From positions 1,302,001-1,366,000 of the forward strand of contig NZ_CP147846.1 of assembly GCF_037327425.1 (NCBI RefSeq): DNA of 64,000 nucleotides, in the 5' to 3' direction. The notes under the pieces were generated by a model that saw nothing but the letters and a program-made list of their open reading frames with translations, was not told where the DNA came from and did not search any database. The stretch is from Rhodococcus sovatensis. Lineage in GTDB: Bacteria; Actinomycetota; Actinomycetes; Mycobacteriales; Mycobacteriaceae. This document shows, in pieces, positions 1 through 9,435 of the stretch. The translations under genes were made by a program, and so were the position numbers. Numbering within the stretch: position 1 is the stretch's first letter; every line of letters starts with the position of its first letter.

Positions 1-6
1 CATCGC

Positions 7-1029
7 TTGGCGCTGCTGTCCATCAGTGCCACTGTTGCCGTCGGATTGGTGGCGTGTAGTTCGTCTCCCGAGGAGTCGGACTCGGGTGCGCAGTCCAGCG
101 AGGCGACCGCCGAGTCGGTCGTCGTCTACTCGGGGCGCGACGAGGACCTCGTCGATCCACTGATCTCCCGTATCGGCGGAAACATCGAGGTCGACTACTC
201 CGGAAACACCAACGCGCAAGCCGCGAAGATTCTCGAAGAGGGCGACGCGTCGCCCGCCGACGTCTTCTACGGCCAGGATGCCGGCGCACTTGGAGCGTTG
301 GACGAGGCGGGAGCATTGGCACCGTTGCCGCAGGACATCCTCGAACTCGTTCCCGAGCAGTATCGAGGCGCCGACGGCACCTGGGTCGCGACATCGGCAC
401 GGGCAAGGGTCTTGGCGTACAACTCCGACATCGTCACCGCGTCCGATCTGCCGACCGGCATCGACGGCTTGTTGGATCCGCGCTGGCGCGGACAGATCGG
501 CTATGCACCGACCAACGCATCGTTCCAAGCATTCGTCACCGCACTGCGCGTCCAGCGTGGGGAAGACGGAGCCCGCCAGTGGTTGGACGGATTCCTCGCA
601 AACGAACCGGTTGCCTTCGAGGGCAACGGTCCGCTGATGACCGCAGTGAACGACGGACAGGTGGCCACCGGGCTGACCAACCACTACTACTGGTACCCGT
701 TCAAAGCGGAGAACGGCGACGCAGCACCGATCGAACTGCACTACTTTGCTCCGGGTGACCCTGGCGCTCTGGTGAACGTGGCAGGCGCAGGTGTTCTCGC
801 GACGTCGACCAATCAGGAAGCGGCGCAGGATTTCGTGCGCGAACTCCTGTCCGCGGAATCGCAGGCCTACTTCGCCGACGAAACCGCCGAGTATCCCGTG
901 ATCGACGGAGTCACATCGAGTTATGACCTTCCTCCGCTCGCCGATCTGGGCGCATCGGACATCGATCTGGGCCAGCTGGCATCGCTCGAGCAGACTCAGG
1001 CGTTGCTCACCGAGGTCGGAATGATCTAG
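7..1029 (+). CDS. Iron(III)-type ABC transporter substrate-binding lipoprotein (5' end cut by window)
   Basis: Extracellular binding protein of an iron uptake ABC transporter, probably lipid-anchored. The visible N-terminus has a hydrophobic stretch ending in VGLVAC followed by serines and acidic residues, a lipobox. The usual basic n-region is missing, so the true start probably lies before base 1 and the TTG at 7 is only the first start inside the window. The mature part matches the FbpA/FutA class: an early VVYSGR strand and a NHYYWY motif near residue 225, where this family places its paired iron-binding tyrosines. The permease gene begins one base after the stop, so the genes are co-transcribed. 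Iron as ligand is inferred from the family; related members bind other ligands. Confidence 0.85.
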   Translation: MALLSISATVAVGLVACSSSPEESDSGAQSSEATAESVVVYSGRDEDLVDPLISRIGGNIEVDYSGNTNAQAAKILEEGDASPADVFYGQDAGALGALDEAGALAPLPQDILELVPEQYRGADGTWVATSARARVLAYNSDIVTASDLPTGIDGLLDPRWRGQIGYAPTNASFQAFVTALRVQRGEDGARQWLDGFLANEPVAFEGNGPLMTAVNDGQVATGLTNHYYWYPFKAENGDAAPIELHYFAPGDPGALVNVAGAGVLATSTNQEAAQDFVRELLSAESQAYFADETAEYPVIDGVTSSYDLPPLADLGASDIDLGQLASLEQTQALLTEVGMI

Positions 1030-1030
1030 T

Positions 1031-2578
1031 TTGACGCATCTCCACCGCGGCCGCCCGATTCTCGCGGCGGCCGCATCGATCGTTGCTCTCGGTGCATTGA
1101 CCCCGCTCGTCTATCTTGCACTTCGATCATTCGAGGGGGGAGTGGGCAAAGCGTCGACGCTGCTGTTTCGTCGGCGAACTCTCGATCTCGCGTTGAGAAC
1201 GGCTGCACTCACCTCGGCCGTCGCGATCGCATGCCTGATCCTGGGAGTACTCGCGGCGTGGGTGGTGACACGGACGGACCTCCCGGGTCGCCGGTTTTTC
1301 GCCGTCGCGCTCTGCGCGCCGTTGGCGATCCCTTCCTACGTCTCGGGATACGTCTGGATTGCGGAATTCCCCTCGCTCGCTGGTTTCTTCGGGGCGGCAC
1401 TCGTGCTGTCCATGTCGTGCTTTCCGCTCGTGATGTTGCCCGTCGCCGCCGCGTTTGCTGCGGCAGACCCGGGGCGCGCGGAAGTGTCCCGAACACTGGG
1501 GCGAGGCGCACTGCGCACTGCCTTGACCGTGGAACTACGTCATGTAACCCCGTCGGCGGCCGCAGGCGTGTTACTCGCTTCGCTGTACACCATCAGTGAT
1601 TTCGGTGCGGTCGCGCTGATGCGGTACGACGCGTTCACGCTGGGGATCTACAGTGCCTACCGGGGCGGTCTGGACAGGACTGCCGCATCGATCCTCGGTC
1701 TCGTACTCGTACTGATGGCGCTCGTTCTGACTCTGGCCGAGCGGCGCACTCGTCGAGGCGCGACTGCGCGTATCGGGTCCGGCTCACCTCGCCCAGCGGA
1801 GCCCGTCGAGCTACGACGCTGGACACTCCCGGCCCTGCTGATGGTCTCTGCACTGCTGGCGACGGCGGTGGCGGTGCCGATCCTGGGTCTCGTACGGTGG
1901 CTGGTTCGGTCCTTCAGATTCACCATCGACTGGGTCGACGTCATCGACACGACCCTCGCGACGCTGCGGTACTCGGCGCTCGCTGCACTTGCCGTGGTTA
2001 TCCTTGCGCTCCCCGTCGCGTTGTACGCCGCTCGGTCGACATCGCCGGTGGCACGGGCCGCGGAACTGTCGACCTATATTGCGCACGGTCTGCCCGGAAT
2101 CACCGTCGGACTTGCGGTCGTGTTCATCGGAATACGGCTTCTCCCATCGATCTATCAAACTGCAACTCTGCTCGTCCTGGCCTATGTGGTTCTGTTCCTT
2201 CCGTTGGCGGTCGGGTCGACCAGAGCGGCGATCCACGCCTCACCCGTTGTGCTCGAGGATGTTTCGCGCACGCTGGGAAACACGCGCACTCGAACGGACA
2301 TCCGCGTGACGTTGCCCATCGCAGTCCCCGGAATTGCGGCGGGCGGGGCTCTGGTATTCCTGACCGTCGCCAAGGAACTGCCCGCCACGTTGCTTCTTCG
2401 TCCTCGCGGGGTCGACACCCTGGCGACCGAACTGTGGTCGACGACGCAGGTATTCAAGTACGGCGAAGCGGCTCCCTATGCATTCGCCCTGATCATCGTC
2501 TCGGCAGTCCCGACGTTCGTTCTCGATCGGGCGATCCGTCGTCGAGGCGAACGATCGATCCGAAAGGAGAACCTGTGA
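1031..2578 (+). CDS. Iron(III) ABC transporter permease, fused double-domain (FbpB type)
   Basis: Inner-membrane permease of 515 residues with about twelve hydrophobic segments in two halves. Each half carries an EAA-type loop that would contact the ATPase: EVSRTLGRGALRTA in the first half and EDVSRTLGNTRTRTD in the second. This duplicated layout in one chain is typical of FbpB/SfuB iron permeases. It starts at TTG, one base after the binding-protein stop, and its last codons overlap the GTG of the ATPase gene. Function is assigned from topology, the EAA loops and the neighbours. Confidence 0.88.
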   Translation: MTHLHRGRPILAAAASIVALGALTPLVYLALRSFEGGVGKASTLLFRRRTLDLALRTAALTSAVAIACLILGVLAAWVVTRTDLPGRRFFAVALCAPLAIPSYVSGYVWIAEFPSLAGFFGAALVLSMSCFPLVMLPVAAAFAAADPGRAEVSRTLGRGALRTALTVELRHVTPSAAAGVLLASLYTISDFGAVALMRYDAFTLGIYSAYRGGLDRTAASILGLVLVLMALVLTLAERRTRRGATARIGSGSPRPAEPVELRRWTLPALLMVSALLATAVAVPILGLVRWLVRSFRFTIDWVDVIDTTLATLRYSALAALAVVILALPVALYAARSTSPVARAAELSTYIAHGLPGITVGLAVVFIGIRLLPSIYQTATLLVLAYVVLFLPLAVGSTRAAIHASPVVLEDVSRTLGNTRTRTDIRVTLPIAVPGIAAGGALVFLTVAKELPATLLLRPRGVDTLATELWSTTQVFKYGEAAPYAFALIIVSAVPTFVLDRAIRRRGERSIRKENL

Positions 2579-3666
2579 GCGAGCTTTCGGTACGCGGACT
2601 CGGCGCGTCCTACGGCAGGCGCGAAGTACTGTTCGATCTCGATCTCGACCTCGAGGCGGGGGAAATGCTCGCTGTCCTGGGTCCATCGGGGTGCGGTAAG
2701 ACAACGTTGCTCCGTTCGTTGGCCGGTCTGCATCGCATCGATCGCGGCTCCATCACGCTGGCCGGAACCGTGCTGGCGGCACCACCGTCGACGCACGTCC
2801 CGCCCGAACACCGGCGGATCGGATTGATGCCACAGGAAGGCGGACTGTTCCCGCATCTGAGCGTGGGCGAGAACGTCGGGTTCGGCTTGGTGAATCCATT
2901 GCCGCACAAGCGTCGGGGTGACCGTGTCCGTCGCCGCTCCCGCGTGGAAGCCATGCTCGAACTCGTCGGATTGCCCGACGCGATCGACGTCGATCCTCGC
3001 GAGCTGTCCGGAGGGCAGCAACAGCGTGTGGCACTCGCGCGGGCGCTCGCTCCGAACCCATCCGTTGTGCTGATGGACGAACCGTTCGCGTCGCTGGACA
3101 CCGGTCTACGTTCGGGCCTTCGGCGTGAAGTGCGAGAGTTGTTGCACAGCAGCGGAACTCCGTCGATTCTGGTGACCCACGACCGCACCGAGGCGATGAC
3201 CACGGCCGACCGCGTCACGGTTCTGCTCGACGGATCCACGGCTCAGACGGGAACGCCGCACGAGCTTTACCATCGCCCGAGCTCGGAGGCTGTCGGTGCA
3301 TTCGTCGGCGAAGCAATGATGGTGGAGGGGATGGGGGTCGGAATGGCTGCCGAGACGATCTTCGGGACCATCCCGGTGACAGGCGTTGCATCCGGCCACG
3401 GCCGCGTGCTCGTCCGGCCCGAGCAGCTCACGCCGACTGCCGATTCGGATGGCGATTTCGTGATCGTCGAGACAGTTTTCGCAGGACCTCACTCACTGCA
3501 GACGCTCGAACACCTCACGTCGGGCGCGAGGTCGACTGCGTGGGTGCGTGGTACCGATCTGTGCGGACCAGGGGAGAGGGTGCGGGTACAGGTATCCGGA
3601 CCGGTTGCATTCTTCGACGCGGTCGGAGTCGAGACCAGTGATCGCAGCAAGTCTGTGACCGCTTGA
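2575..3666 (+). CDS. Iron(III) ABC transporter ATP-binding protein (FbpC type)
   Basis: Cytoplasmic ATPase of 363 residues that powers the upstream permease. The Walker A motif GPSGCGKTT lies at residues 36-44, the signature LSGGQQQRVALARA follows, and Walker B is VVLMDEPFASLD. The ~110 residues after the ATPase domain look like the TOBE-type tail of the CUT1/Fbp group. The reading frame is open far upstream, but the GTG at 2575 is preferred: it overlaps the permease stop in a GTGA junction, has an AAAGGAG-like site upstream, and gives a family-length protein. The gene ends one base before the convergent chelatase gene, leaving no room for a terminator of its own. Confidence 0.9.
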   Translation: MSELSVRGLGASYGRREVLFDLDLDLEAGEMLAVLGPSGCGKTTLLRSLAGLHRIDRGSITLAGTVLAAPPSTHVPPEHRRIGLMPQEGGLFPHLSVGENVGFGLVNPLPHKRRGDRVRRRSRVEAMLELVGLPDAIDVDPRELSGGQQQRVALARALAPNPSVVLMDEPFASLDTGLRSGLRREVRELLHSSGTPSILVTHDRTEAMTTADRVTVLLDGSTAQTGTPHELYHRPSSEAVGAFVGEAMMVEGMGVGMAAETIFGTIPVTGVASGHGRVLVRPEQLTPTADSDGDFVIVETVFAGPHSLQTLEHLTSGARSTAWVRGTDLCGPGERVRVQVSGPVAFFDAVGVETSDRSKSVTA

Positions 3667-3667
3667 A

Positions 3668-4453
3668 TCACGCCGATCGCTCGGACGTGTCCCGTCCCAG
3701 CGCAGTGAGGTCGTTTGCGGCGTCGTATCGGCTCGAGACGACGTCCACGACGAACGGGTGATCGCGGAGCACGTCTGCCGCGATAGCGTCGCGACAGAGG
3801 GTGCCGAACTCGGCGAACACACGATCGGTCAGCAGACCTGGGGCAAGGAACCACGGTGCGATCACGATGGTGCGTGCACCGGCTTCTTCGAGGCAGGCAA
3901 GTGCCCGATCCGGCCGTGGGTCCTGGTCTGTCGCAAAGCAAGTGACGGCCGCACGCCACGATGTGCCATGCAGCACGCGCTGAGCGAGCGCACGCGAGCG
4001 CTGGTTGGCCGGCCCGTGTGAGGAGCCGACCGCGGCAACCGCGACACCCACGCTGGAATCGGTTGCGTCGACCCCTGCGTCGAAAATTCTGGCGCGCAAC
4101 GCACCCACCATGCGACGATCGTCGCCGAGTACCTCGGCTTGCCGGAGAACCAACCGAGGATGCCTGACGCGCGCAGCATCGAGCAACCCAGGTAGATCCA
4201 CACGAGCATGAAACGCGCTGCCCAGCAGTAGTGGAACCACGGTTGCGTACCGGATCCCCTCGGCAGCAACGTCGTCGAGAACGGATTCGACGCTCGGAGC
4301 CGTGAGATCGAGAAAAGCAACCCGCACGTCCAGGTCCGGGCGCCGCAATCGAATTCGCTCTACGATCGCGTCCACGGTGAGCTTCGACCGAGGGTCGCGG
4401 CTACCGTGTGCGACGGCGATCAGTGTGCCGGCTCGGACGGACGTTGCATTCAT
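3668..4453 (-). CDS. Sirohydrochlorin ferrochelatase (CbiX/SirB family)
   Basis: Cytoplasmic chelatase of 261 residues that inserts metal, here presumably ferrous iron, into sirohydrochlorin to give siroheme for the sulfite reductase of the same operon. The N-terminus has AVAHGSRDP with the conserved metal-site histidine near residue 16, and a second GSSHG element lies near residue 168, consistent with the two-lobed CbiX fold. It is the last gene of the sulfate operon and its ATG overlaps the cysN stop by four bases. A cobalt chelatase is the alternative within the family, but the sulfite reductase context favours iron. Confidence 0.86.
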   Translation of the reverse strand: MNATSVRAGTLIAVAHGSRDPRSKLTVDAIVERIRLRRPDLDVRVAFLDLTAPSVESVLDDVAAEGIRYATVVPLLLGSAFHARVDLPGLLDAARVRHPRLVLRQAEVLGDDRRMVGALRARIFDAGVDATDSSVGVAVAAVGSSHGPANQRSRALAQRVLHGTSWRAAVTCFATDQDPRPDRALACLEEAGARTIVIAPWFLAPGLLTDRVFAEFGTLCRDAIAADVLRDHPFVVDVVSSRYDAANDLTALGRDTSERSA

Positions 4454-5781
4454 GCAGATTGCGGTGTTCCGAGCTCCACCGCCGACAGGGCATCACCGAC
4501 GAGTCCTGCGGCGAGCGTATTTCCGCCTGCCGTATCGATCAGCAGGAAGCTGCCGGTGTGGCGATTGACGGCGTAATCGTCGGCGACGATCGGCTCGGCG
4601 ACGCGAACGGAGATACGGCCGATGTCGTTGAGCTCCAACGACTCCGGGGACGGCTCCGCGGTCAGATTCTGCTCGTCGAACTTTTCCACGAGCGAGCCTA
4701 CGATGGCCTGAGTTGTCCTCGTGCCGTGCTTGAGCAGCAGACGGGCGCCCGGCCGCAGCGGCTTCTCGGCGAGCCAGCACACCGTCGCGTCGAATTCGCC
4801 GATGGGTTCCGGCGCATCCTGTGGCGAGACGATGGTGTCGCCGCGGGAGACGTCGACGTCGTCGGCGAGGATCAGGGTGACGCTTCGGCCGGCGTTGGCA
4901 GTAGCCAGTTCCCCGTCCGCGGTGTCGATGCGCTCGACGGTCGTCCGCGTCCCCGACGGCAGCACGAGAACCTCGTCGCCGGGGGACACGGTCCCGGCGG
5001 CGACCTGTCCCGCATATCCGCGGTAGTCGGGGAATTCTGCAGTGCGGGGCCGGATCACGTACTGGACAGGGAATCGAAGTCCGACACGATGCGGTTCGGC
5101 GTCCACAGGAACCGACTCGAGGTGCTCGATCAGAGTCGGTCCGTCGTAGTACGGCGTGTTCGTCGAGCGAACGGCGACGTTGTCACCGTGTAGCGCCGAC
5201 ACCGGGATTTCGATGACGTCTTCGGTGGCCCAGCCGAGGGATGAGGTGAGCGAGTTGAATTCGGCGGAAATGTCGGCGAACACCTGAGCCGGGTCCTCGA
5301 CGAGGTCGATCTTGTTGACCGCCAGCACCAGTTTGGGCACACCGAGCAGCGCGAGAACCGCAGCGTGCCTCCGTGTCTGCGTGATGACACCCTTGCGGGC
5401 GTCGACCAGGAGGATCACGAGCTGAGCCGTCGAGGCGCCGGAGACAGTGTTGCGGGTGTACTGCACATGCCCGGGAGTGTCGGCCAGGACGAACGAGCGC
5501 GCGGGTGTGGCGAAGTATCGGTATGCCACGTCGATGGTGATGCCCTGCTCGCGTTCGGCCCTCAGTCCGTCGACCAGCAACGACAGGTCGGGGGTGCTTA
5601 GGCCACGGTCGACCGATGCACGGGTGACGGCATCGATCTGGTCGGCGAGTACGGATTTCGTGTCGTACAGCAGGCGGCCGACGAGGGTGGACTTGCCGTC
5701 GTCGACGCTGCCGGCGGTAGCCAGGCGCAGCAGCTGGGTGCCTACGGAATAACTAGATTTACCGGCCGTGGCGTTGCTCAT
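4450..5781 (-). CDS. cysN: Sulfate adenylyltransferase subunit 1 (GTPase)
   Basis: Large GTPase subunit of ATP sulfurylase, which with CysD makes adenosine 5'-phosphosulfate (APS) from sulfate and ATP. At 443 residues it is the stand-alone form. The P-loop AGSVDDGKSTLVGRLL lies near residues 23-38, followed by switch/G3 DTPGHVQYTRN and G4 NKIDLV. There is no C-terminal APS kinase domain, unlike the longer CysNC fusions of mycobacteria. This fits the neighbouring CysH, which looks APS-specific. The gene overlaps cysD by one base and the chelatase by four. Confidence 0.95.
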   Translation of the reverse strand: MSNATAGKSSYSVGTQLLRLATAGSVDDGKSTLVGRLLYDTKSVLADQIDAVTRASVDRGLSTPDLSLLVDGLRAEREQGITIDVAYRYFATPARSFVLADTPGHVQYTRNTVSGASTAQLVILLVDARKGVITQTRRHAAVLALLGVPKLVLAVNKIDLVEDPAQVFADISAEFNSLTSSLGWATEDVIEIPVSALHGDNVAVRSTNTPYYDGPTLIEHLESVPVDAEPHRVGLRFPVQYVIRPRTAEFPDYRGYAGQVAAGTVSPGDEVLVLPSGTRTTVERIDTADGELATANAGRSVTLILADDVDVSRGDTIVSPQDAPEPIGEFDATVCWLAEKPLRPGARLLLKHGTRTTQAIVGSLVEKFDEQNLTAEPSPESLELNDIGRISVRVAEPIVADDYAVNRHTGSFLLIDTAGGNTLAAGLVGDALSAVELGTPQSA

Positions 5782-6740
5782 CAGAAGTATCCTTCGCGCT
5801 TGCGGTCTTCCATGGCAGCCTCGGAGACGCGGTCGTCGCCGCGTGTGGCTCCACGTTCGGTGAGGCGGGATGCGGCGACCTCAGCGAGGATGGCCTCGTT
5901 GTCGGCTGCGTCGGACAGGACGGCTCCGGTGGTGGAGCCGTCGCCGACCGTGCGGTACCGCACCGAGAGTGTCTGCAGCTCTTCGGCTTCGGACGGTCCG
6001 CCCCATACGCCGGGTGTCATCCACATGCCGTCGCGCTGGTAGACGGGACGCTGGTGGGCGTAGTAGATGCTTGCCAGTTCGACGTTCTCCCGAGCGATGT
6101 AGCGCCAGATGTCGAGCTCGGTGAAGTTGCTGAGTGGAAACACCCGAACCTGCTCACCCGGCGAATGCTTGCCGTTGTACAGGTTCCACAGCTCTGGGCG
6201 TTGCTTCTTGGGGTCCCACTGACCGAAGGCGTTGCGCAGTGAAAAGATTCGCTCCTTGGCCCGTGCGCGTTCCTCGTCGCGGCGCGCACCGCCGAAGACC
6301 GCGTCGAAGCGGTTCTCGGCGATGGAGTCGAGCAGTGGCACGGTCTGAAGCGGGTTGCGGATGCCGTCGGGGCGTTCGGTCAGGCGTCCGTCCGCGAGGT
6401 AGTCCTCGACCTTCGCGACGTGCAGACGCAGGTTGTACTTCGCGACGACGTAGTCGCGGAAGTCCAGCACTTCCTGCAGATTGTGTCCAGTATCGACGTG
6501 CAGGAGGGTGAAGGGCAGCGGAGCCGGCCAGAACGCCTTGATCGCCAGATGCAGCAGAACGGTGGAGTCCTTGCCGCCGGAGAACAAGATGACCGGTCGC
6601 TCGAACTCGCCCGCGACCTCACGGAATATGTGAATGGCCTCCGACTCGAGTGCGTCGAGCGTGTCGAAGCGTTCGCTGTCGAGCAGCGGGCGCTGCGCGA
6701 GTTCGGCAGTCGTGCTCAGTGTTGTCGAATTCGATGTCAT
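5781..6740 (-). CDS. cysD: Sulfate adenylyltransferase subunit 2
   Basis: Catalytic subunit of ATP sulfurylase, 319 residues, of the PP-loop ATP pyrophosphatase superfamily. The PP-loop is ILFSGGKDSTVLLHL. Family segments HVDTGHNLQEVLDFRD and VFGGARRDEERARAKER follow, and the protein ends in the characteristic KREGYF. The ATG at 6740 was chosen over upstream starts because it forms an ATGA overlap with the cysH stop and begins MTSNSTTL. It works with CysN, encoded next. Confidence 0.95.
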   Translation of the reverse strand: MTSNSTTLSTTAELAQRPLLDSERFDTLDALESEAIHIFREVAGEFERPVILFSGGKDSTVLLHLAIKAFWPAPLPFTLLHVDTGHNLQEVLDFRDYVVAKYNLRLHVAKVEDYLADGRLTERPDGIRNPLQTVPLLDSIAENRFDAVFGGARRDEERARAKERIFSLRNAFGQWDPKKQRPELWNLYNGKHSPGEQVRVFPLSNFTELDIWRYIARENVELASIYYAHQRPVYQRDGMWMTPGVWGGPSEAEELQTLSVRYRTVGDGSTTGAVLSDAADNEAILAEVAASRLTERGATRGDDRVSEAAMEDRKREGYF

Positions 6741-7462
6741 GACGCGTGCAACCCACATTCGGTCTTGGCCTTGCCGGCCCACCGACCGCTACGCGGGTCG
6801 GCGCCGGGGGCGGGTTTGACGGTGCACGGTGCGCACCCGATCGATGGATATCCCTCGTCGACGAGCGGATTGACGAGGATGGAGTGCTCGTCGATGTACC
6901 GCTGCATGTCGTCGTCCGACCATGCTGCGATCGGATTGATCTTCACGAGCCCGAACGCGTCGTCGAAGGAGATGAGTGGCGCGTTCGCACGAGTGGGGGC
7001 TTCGACGCGTCGGATGCCGGTGACCCATGCGCTGTAGTTGGCCAGTTCCTTCTTCAGCGGCGCGACCTTACGCATGGCGCAGCAGCGATTGGGTTCACGC
7101 GCGAACAGGTCCTTGCCCTCGATGGAATCCTGCTGCGCGACGCTCGCCTCGGCACGGGCATTGATGACGTTGACGCCGTATACGGCCTCGACCGCGTCAC
7201 GTGTGCCGATGGTCTCGGCGAAGTGGTATCCGGTGTCGAGAAACAGAACGTCGACTCCCGGATGCACCTGCGTTGCAAGGTGAACCAGGACCCCGTCCTG
7301 CATGTTGGATGCGACGATGTAGTTCTTGCCGAACTCGCGCTCGGTCCACTCCATCAACGCTGCTGCATCGGCACCGTCGAGTTCACGGGCGCCGCGCTCG
7401 GCGATCGCCTTCAGTTCGTCGACCGACAGGTCCATTCGTGTCGAAGATATCGGTGTGCTCAT
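6737..7462 (-). CDS. cysH: Adenylyl-sulfate (APS) reductase, assimilatory, Fe-S type
   Basis: Thioredoxin-dependent reductase of 241 residues that converts APS to sulfite and AMP. It has the four cysteines of the [4Fe-4S] form: a CC pair in NRCCAMRKVAPL and the later GCAPC pair. The C-terminal ECGLH contains the catalytic cysteine that carries the thiosulfonate. These extra cysteines distinguish APS reductases from the PAPS-specific enzymes of enteric bacteria. The ATG at 7462 overlaps the sir stop (ATGA), which decides the start. Confidence 0.93.
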   Translation of the reverse strand: MSTPISSTRMDLSVDELKAIAERGARELDGADAAALMEWTEREFGKNYIVASNMQDGVLVHLATQVHPGVDVLFLDTGYHFAETIGTRDAVEAVYGVNVINARAEASVAQQDSIEGKDLFAREPNRCCAMRKVAPLKKELANYSAWVTGIRRVEAPTRANAPLISFDDAFGLVKINPIAAWSDDDMQRYIDEHSILVNPLVDEGYPSIGCAPCTVKPAPGADPRSGRWAGKAKTECGLHAS

Positions 7463-9192
7463 CGCAAATCCGCCTCGTCTGCTCGTACGGCCCACTGCGC
7501 GAACCGCTCGTCCTCGCTTTTGTTCTTGACGAAATTCCGCACCACTCGTTCGATGTAGTCACCCAACTCGGTGCTGTTCACCTTGTGCTGGCGCAGCTTT
7601 CGGCCGAATGCACTGTCCAGGCCGAGGCTGCCTCCCAGGTGAACCTGGAAACCCTCCACTTGATTCCCGTCGCCGTCGTCGACGAGCTGGCCCTTGAAGC
7701 CGATGTCGGCGATCTGCGAGCGCGCGCACGAGTTGGGGCAACCGTTGATGTTGATGGTGACCGGAACGTCGAGCTGGGTGTTGATGTCGGCCAGGCGCTC
7801 CTCCAGATCGGGTACGAGAACCTGTGAGCGCTTGCGGGTTTCGGCGAACGACAACTTGCAGAACTCGATTCCGCTGCACGCCATCAGGTTCTTGCGCCAA
7901 TGCGAGGGGCGAGCAGGTAGTCCGAGAGCGTCGAGATCTTCGATGAGCTCTTCGAGCTTGGCGTCGGGAACGTCGAGCACGATGAGCTTCTGGTACGGCG
8001 TGAAACGGATTCGATCCGAGCCGGCCTTCTCGGCCGCGTCGGCGATCTTGGCCATGATGGTGCCGGAGATGCGACCGGCGATCGGGGCGACTCCGACGGC
8101 GTTGAGGCCGTTCTTGAGCTTCTGGATTCCGACGTGGTCGCGCGGACGTGTCGGCTTCTCCGGGGCAGGTCCGTCGATCAGTTTGCGGTGCAGGTATTCG
8201 TCCTCGAGTACCTGCCGGAACTTCTCGATGCCCCAGTCCTTGATCAGGAACTTCAGGCGGGCCTTGGTGCGAAGCCGGCGGTAGCCGTAATCGCGGAAGA
8301 TCGAGACGACGCCTTCCCAGACGTCCGGCACGTCCTCGAGGGGCACCCAGACACCGACACGCTGAGCGAGCATCGGGTTGGTCGAGAGCCCGCCGCCGAC
8401 CCACAGATCGAGTCCGGGGCCGTGCTCCGGGTGGTCGACACCGATGAAGGCGCAGTCGTTGACCTCGTGCACTACGTCCTGCAGGCCGGAGATCGCGGTC
8501 TTGAACTTGCGGGGGAGGTTGGAGTACTCGGGTTTGCCGATGTAGCGCTCGACGATCTCGTCGATGGCCGAAGTCGGGTCGAGCACTTCGTCGACGGCTT
8601 CACCGGCGAGGGGAGAGCCGAGCACGACGCGCGGGCAGTCCCCGCACGCTTCGGTCGTCTTCAGTCCGACGGCCTCGATGCGACGCCAGATCTCCGGTAC
8701 GTTCTCGACCTCGATCCAGTGGTACTGAACGTTCTCTCGGTCCGACAGGTCCGCTGTGTCCCGGGCGAACTCCTGGGAGATACCGGCCAACGTTCGGACC
8801 TGCTCGAGGTTGAGTGCACCCGCATCGCACCGGATGCGCATCATGAAGTACTTGGCCTCGAGCATGTCGATGTTGTCGTCGTGGGTGAAGGTGCCGTCGT
8901 ATCCTTGCTCACGCTGGGTGTAGAGCCCCCACCACCGGAACCGGCCGCGTAGGTCGCTCTTGTCGATGCTGTCGAACCCCTGCTTCGAGTAGATGTTCTC
9001 GATGCGGGCACGAACGTTGAGCGGGTTGTCGTCCTTCTTGGACTGTTCGTTCGGATTGAGCGGTTCGCGGTATCCGAGAGCCCACTGTCCCTCGGCGCGC
9101 CGCTTGGTGGGGCGCGGAGTGCGCTCCCGTGGGGCTACGCGTGCAGGCGTGGATGACGCCTCGGGCGTGGCAGCGTCGGTGGTCGACGACAT
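7459..9192 (-). CDS. sir: Ferredoxin-dependent sulfite reductase (siroheme, [4Fe-4S])
   Basis: 577-residue assimilatory sulfite reductase that makes the six-electron reduction of sulfite to sulfide. Two ferredoxin-like half domains alternate with nitrite/sulfite reductase domains. The siroheme-cluster ligands are visible late in the protein: CSGIEFC (Cx5C) followed by GCPNSC (Cx3C). The frame is open further upstream, but the ATG at 9192 has an AGGAG site about eight bases before it and a natural start (MSSTTDAATP). A nitrite reductase of the same superfamily is the alternative, but the cysH-cysD-cysN context points to sulfite. The gene is preceded by a Cys-rich leader ORF. Confidence 0.93.
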   Translation of the reverse strand: MSSTTDAATPEASSTPARVAPRERTPRPTKRRAEGQWALGYREPLNPNEQSKKDDNPLNVRARIENIYSKQGFDSIDKSDLRGRFRWWGLYTQREQGYDGTFTHDDNIDMLEAKYFMMRIRCDAGALNLEQVRTLAGISQEFARDTADLSDRENVQYHWIEVENVPEIWRRIEAVGLKTTEACGDCPRVVLGSPLAGEAVDEVLDPTSAIDEIVERYIGKPEYSNLPRKFKTAISGLQDVVHEVNDCAFIGVDHPEHGPGLDLWVGGGLSTNPMLAQRVGVWVPLEDVPDVWEGVVSIFRDYGYRRLRTKARLKFLIKDWGIEKFRQVLEDEYLHRKLIDGPAPEKPTRPRDHVGIQKLKNGLNAVGVAPIAGRISGTIMAKIADAAEKAGSDRIRFTPYQKLIVLDVPDAKLEELIEDLDALGLPARPSHWRKNLMACSGIEFCKLSFAETRKRSQVLVPDLEERLADINTQLDVPVTININGCPNSCARSQIADIGFKGQLVDDGDGNQVEGFQVHLGGSLGLDSAFGRKLRQHKVNSTELGDYIERVVRNFVKNKSEDERFAQWAVRADEADLR

Positions 9193-9335
9193 CGATGTGC
9201 TCCTGGATCTGTGCTCTCCGGACGGCTCGCGACAGTCGTGCGACTGTCCGTTCACGCATCTTCCGGACGGACCGAGTGGTTCTGACGTGGTGCTGCAAGA
9301 GAAATCGGGGTGGAGCGGGCCGGCGCAGAGCTCGG

Positions 9336-9428
9336 CTACACGCTCGTCCAGCATCGACACGACGAACTGCAGACACGCTTGAGATCGACATGGCGTCGCG
9401 CCACCAGCCGTATCCCGAAGTCAGTCAC
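9336..9428 (-). CDS. Cys-rich leader peptide of the sulfate reduction operon
   Basis: A 30-codon ORF upstream of sir, starting GTG at 9428 and ending TAG. It reads VTDFGIRLVARRHVDLK and then RVCSSSCRCWTSV, with three cysteines in seven residues near the end. The LVARRHVDLKRVC core resembles the short Cys-rich leader peptides described before sulfur-assimilation operons in mycobacteria, where translation of the cysteine codons acts as a cysteine-responsive attenuator. A CACAAT hexamer lies seven bases before the GTG, so the transcript may start on the start codon (leaderless). An in-frame ATG at 9437 overlaps that hexamer. About 143 bases separate its stop from sir, room for an attenuator structure. 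Confidence 0.8.
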   Translation of the reverse strand: MTDFGIRLVARRHVDLKRVCSSSCRCWTSV

Positions 9429-9435
9429 GGGGCCC

